NCBI RefSeq assembly: GCF_018991925.1 | Contig: NW_024725489.1 | Coordinates: 8,255,318 to 8,319,317, forward strand | DNA: 64,000 nt | Source of the DNA: Homarus americanus | Lineage: Eukaryota > Arthropoda > Malacostraca > Decapoda > Nephropidae | Reading direction: 5' to 3' | Shown: positions 60,408 to 64,000 of the stretch, piece by piece | Layout: each line of letters begins with the position of its first letter | Position numbering within the stretch: the first letter of the stretch is position 1 | Notes under the pieces: generated by a model | Databases searched by the model: none | What the model was told of the DNA's origin: nothing | Seen by the model: only the letters and a program-made list of their open reading frames with translations | Program-made: the position numbers and the translations under genes

Positions 60408-60675
<268 letters not shown>

Positions 60676-61250
60676 TCAGGTCAGAGGGAGAGACTGACCC
60701 AACCTTCTCACCTGGTTACAAATCTTCTTAATTACAAAATTGTCCAATTTGTACATACCATTACTCAAATTCATGTTGACGGATTCAGAATGTTTAATGA
60801 GACTAGATTCTATAATGTTCCTACCTTCAATTGAATTACAAGGTAATATTGAGGAGGCATTATCCCAGTCAATGCAATGTTTATTATCCCTCAGATGAAC
60901 AAACAAAGCATTGGATTCCTGGCCTGTCCTAACACTATATTCATGCTGTTTAAGTCTAGTTACAAGATCTTTACTTGTCTGGCCTGAATAAAACATATTA
61001 CATTCCTTGCAAGGGACTTTATAAATACAGGCATTTGTATTGTTGGGGGAGTTCTTGATTAACATTTGTTTAACAGTGCATGAGTTTTTAAATGCCACAT
61101 TGACGTTCCAGGTTTTTAGTTGTAAAGGAATTTGAGAGAAATTTTTGTGAAATGGTAATACTAAGAGATTCTTATGGTCATGGTTGGGCTTGGAATCAGT
61201 TCTATAAAAAGATTTCTTAGTAATGTTCAGGCATTTGTCTATGAAAGATA
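60676..61250 (-). CDS. Penelope-like element 2: RT tail and GIY-YIG endonuclease
   Basis: The open frame begins in the LINE-A tail but PLE sequence starts at about SFIDKCLNITKKSFYRTD. It includes the end of RT (LLVLPFHKNFSQIPLQLK, NVNVAFKNSCTVKQMLIKNS) and an endonuclease with no stops: ACIYKVPCKECNMFYSGQTS (GIY-YIG core, CxxC), LVTRLKQHEYSVR, NALFVHLRDNKHCID, IIESSLIKHSES, ending LGQSLPLT. It would nick target DNA as part of a PLE polyprotein (RT plus endonuclease). It is cut on its 5' side by LINE-A copy 7, so RT is not present in the window. The frame is intact over the part seen. Confidence 0.9.
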
Positions 61251-64000
61251 ACATAAGAACATAAGAAAATAAGGAGTCTGCAATAGGCCGGTTGGCCTGT
61301 GCATGGCAGCTCCTGTCGAGAGTTACTACCACTCTATATCATCCATGAATCTATCTAGCCTCCTTTTGAAACTTTCCAGAGTTCCCGCATATACTACAAA
61401 GTTGCTAAGCTTGTTCCACTCGTCCACCACCCTATTTGTGAACCAGTTTCTTCCTATCTCCCTCCTAAACCTAAACTTATCCAACTTGAATCCGTTGCTC
61501 CGAGTGCTATCCTGCTCGGATATTATAAGAACTTTATCTATGTCCCTTTTATTGATTCCTTTCACCCACTTAAATACTTCTATCATATCCCCCCGCACTC
61601 TACGTCTTTCTAGGGAATGCAAGTTAAGTTTCTTTAACCTATCCTGATATGGAAGGTTTCTAAGTCCCGGAATCATTTTTGTCATTCTTTGCTGCACCGA
61701 CTCTAATGAATTTATATCCATTCTATAGTAGGGGCACCAGAACTGGACCGCATAATCGAGGTGCGGCCTGACTAGCGCAAGATATAGTTGCAATAAGACC
61801 TCTGCACTCTTGTTACTTACACTTCTAGATATAAAACCCAATACTCTGTTTGCCTTATTTCGAACATTAACGCACTGTTTTCTAGGCCTTAGGTCCGGGC
61901 TTACAGGTACCCCTAGGTCTCTTTCACAAGTCGACTTCTCTAGGTTGATGTTGTTAAGGCTGTATACATTATAAGTATTTGTTCTTCCAATATTAAGTAC
62001 GCTGCACTTGCTGGTGTTGAATTTCATTTGCCATTTTTCAGACCACCCCTGCAGTTTATTTAGATCCTCCTGTAATGCATTTGCATCCTGCCCTGAATTA
62101 ATTTGCCGCCCTATTTTGGTGTCATCCGCAAACTTGCTTATGTCACTGCTGATCCCAGTATCTAAATCGTTTATGTAGATTATGAACAAGAGTGGGCCTA
62201 GTACTGACCCCTGAGGAACCCCACTGGTTACACGGCCCCACTCAGATTTAACACCATATACGCTGACCCTCTGCGTTCTATCGGTGAGCCATGATTTTAT
62301 CCAATTTAAAACTTTCCCCTCGATACCATGAGCCTTAATTTTTCTCAGAAGCCCCTGGTGCGGTACTCAGTCAAATGCTTTGCTAAAGTCTAAGTAAATA
62401 ACATCATAAATTTCGTCATTATCTACTACCTCGAAGACTTTCCTAGAAAACGTTAGCAGATTTGTTAGACAAGATTTTCCCTTTGTAAACCCATGTTGAG
62501 AGTCGTAGATTAATTTGCTTTTCTCTAGATGCGATCGGATGCTATCTGCTATAATTGATTCAAGAAATTTCCCCACTACTGACGTCAAACTCATCGGCCG
62601 GCAATTTGATGCTGATGCTCTGTCTCCCTTTTTGAATATGGGTACTACATTTGCTTGTTTCCACAAGTCTGGCACAACTCCAGTGTCTAATGATTTTGTA
62701 AATAAGTTTACGAGGGGTCCGCTAATCTGTTCCCTACACTCTTTCAAGACTCCAGGGAAAATTTCATCCGGCCCTGGGGATTTTGTTTTCTTTAGTTTAT
62801 TTATCTTCTTAAGAACATCCTCTTTTCTGATAGTGATATTCTTTAATTTCGCTTCTTCCTTTCCCTTAAATATCAGTTCCACCTCTGGAATTTCATCCCA
62901 AATTTCTTCTGTGAAAACTGATACGAAGTAGCTGTTCAATGCTTTGCTTATTTCTTCAATGCCATTTATCAATTCTCCCCTCCCTGACTTTAGAGGCCCA
63001 ACTTTGTCCTTGACCTTTGTCCTATATACCTGGAAAAATCCCTTGGGATTCGCCTTGGATTCTCTTGCTATTTTGATTTCATAGTCTCTCTTTGCTTTCC
63101 TTATATTTTTCTTAACCTTCCTAGGTAGTTCATTATACCTGTTTCTGAGCTGCTCCTCCTCTCCCTTTAATTTCTTATATATTCCTTTCTTTATTCCTAT
63201 GTCATGTTTAAGTTTTCTGGTCATCCACCTTGGCTCATTCTTATTTGACCTAATTTTTCTGTATGGTATATTTTGTTCTTGTGCTCTATGTAGTATACTA
63301 GTGAATATATTATAGTCATGATCAATTGTTGTGTCATCTATGACCTCACCCCTTCCTACTGGGAACTGACGTGACTGTTCCCAGGTGACCTCACCTAGGT
63401 ACCTTCTTAACCCCTGATAATCCGCCAACCGAAAGTTTGGGACTCTGACCATATTGTCATTGTTTTTCGTTTCCCAATTTAGGGTGAACCTGATTTCTCT
63501 GTGATCACTGTTACCTAGTTCTTCCCCTACTGTGATATCTCTGATAATATTTTCTTTATTTGTTAATACTAGGTCTAATATATTGTCACCTCTAGTAGGT
63601 TCTGTAATTAGTTGTTTCAAAAAATTGTCCTGTACTGCGTCTAGGAAGTCTTCAGATTCATAGTCGCCTACAATGTTGTCCCAGTTAATATTTCTGAAGT
63701 TGAAATCCCCCATAATGCATAGGTTGTTATATTTTGCTACCTTACTCATTTCCTGCCATATGGGCTGAGCTGCTTCTTTGCCAAGACTTGGGGGCCTGTA
63801 AATCACTCCCATAATTAGTTTTTCTCTTCCTTCCGTGATTTCTATCCACACAGACTCGGTGCCTATTTCACCCTTTATTGAATTATTAATACAACATTTT
63901 AATGTATCCTTGACGAAGAGTGCGACCCCTCCCCCCTTCCAACCTTCCCTGTCCTTGTGAAAAAGGTTGTACCCTTGTATGTGGTACTCTGATAAAAAAA
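61251..64000 (-). mobile_element. LINE-A copy 7, nearly intact ORF2, running off the window
   Basis: Minus strand. From the window edge the endonuclease is open (EYHIQGYNLFHKDR, GGGVALFVKDT, GVIYRPPSLGK, MGDFNFRNINW, SDHREIRF). A basic linker follows, then RT (KSPGPDEIFPGVLKE, SLTSVVGKFLES, VIYLDFSKAFD). One TGA at 62367-62369 sits directly after AFD. The frame then continues without a break through [44 protein letters not shown] and the thumb, to the TGA-free end RFMDDIEW (stop at 61326-61328). The 3' UTR ends in ACATAAGA repeats at 61251. It is the best-preserved LINE in the window; ORF1 lies beyond the edge. Inserted into PLE 2. Confidence 0.92.

Overview
The window looks like intergenic or intronic DNA from a large, repeat-rich arthropod genome, most likely a decapod crustacean such as a crayfish, lobster or shrimp. 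That placement is inference. It rests on a very long AC-rich minisatellite, long (TA)n tracts, several CR1-like LINEs, Penelope-like elements (PLEs), Ty3/gypsy LTR elements and TTAGG-like motifs, and no marker gene confirms it. I found no convincing host gene, tRNA gene or rRNA gene. Almost every coding region belongs to a transposable element.

Layout. 76-19926 is one tandem array of a ~34-bp unit, about 17 kb and roughly 500 copies, with larger internal duplications. A Ty3/gypsy element with visibly identical LTRs (9471-12298) interrupts it; only integrase survives from its pol gene. A decayed gypsy integrase (19932-20606) lies just past the array. 21.2-24.6 kb holds a tRNA-like SINE head, a PLE end and small inverted-repeat elements. 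24.56-29.8 kb holds two copies of a CR1-like LINE ('LINE-A'; copy 1 has an esterase-type ORF1) and a solo LTR ('LTR-C'). 31.0-35.3 kb holds two convergent pseudogenes. 35.5-36.5 kb has two MITEs. 37.8-43.1 kb has LINE-A copy 3 and a related LINE ('LINE-B'). 44.05-47.27 kb is a complete DNA transposon. 47.6-54.8 kb is a nest: PLE ends, two copies of an LTR-like repeat ('LTR-D'), a third LINE ('LINE-C') interrupted by LINE-A, LINE-B inserted in LTR-D, and a 19-bp minisatellite. 58.6-64 kb is nested again: a gypsy element (LTR, primer site, Gag start) is broken by (TA)n and a PLE, which is broken by a nearly intact LINE-A that runs off the window.

The most interesting item is the transposon at 44051-47267. 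It has one intact 797-aa ORF with a D...D-C(x2)H...RW...E pattern, as in RNase H-fold transposases. It is bounded by inverted GGGTGTGTCAATTT ends with a TA on each side. A diverged, frameshifted relative at 32.4-35.3 kb keeps the same terminal sequence at its preserved end. I recognise the protein type only as an uncharacterised metazoan family. The sequence therefore suggests a TA-target DNA transposon group that I cannot assign to a named superfamily. A second uncharacterised family, with a cysteine-rich tail, lies convergently beside the decayed copy and may be a partner gene or simply a neighbour.

A second theme is PLE ends carrying type I hammerhead ribozyme motifs. There are four copies, two on each strand; three keep the invariant core and one has lost it. 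One PLE end abuts a perfect 72-bp palindrome.
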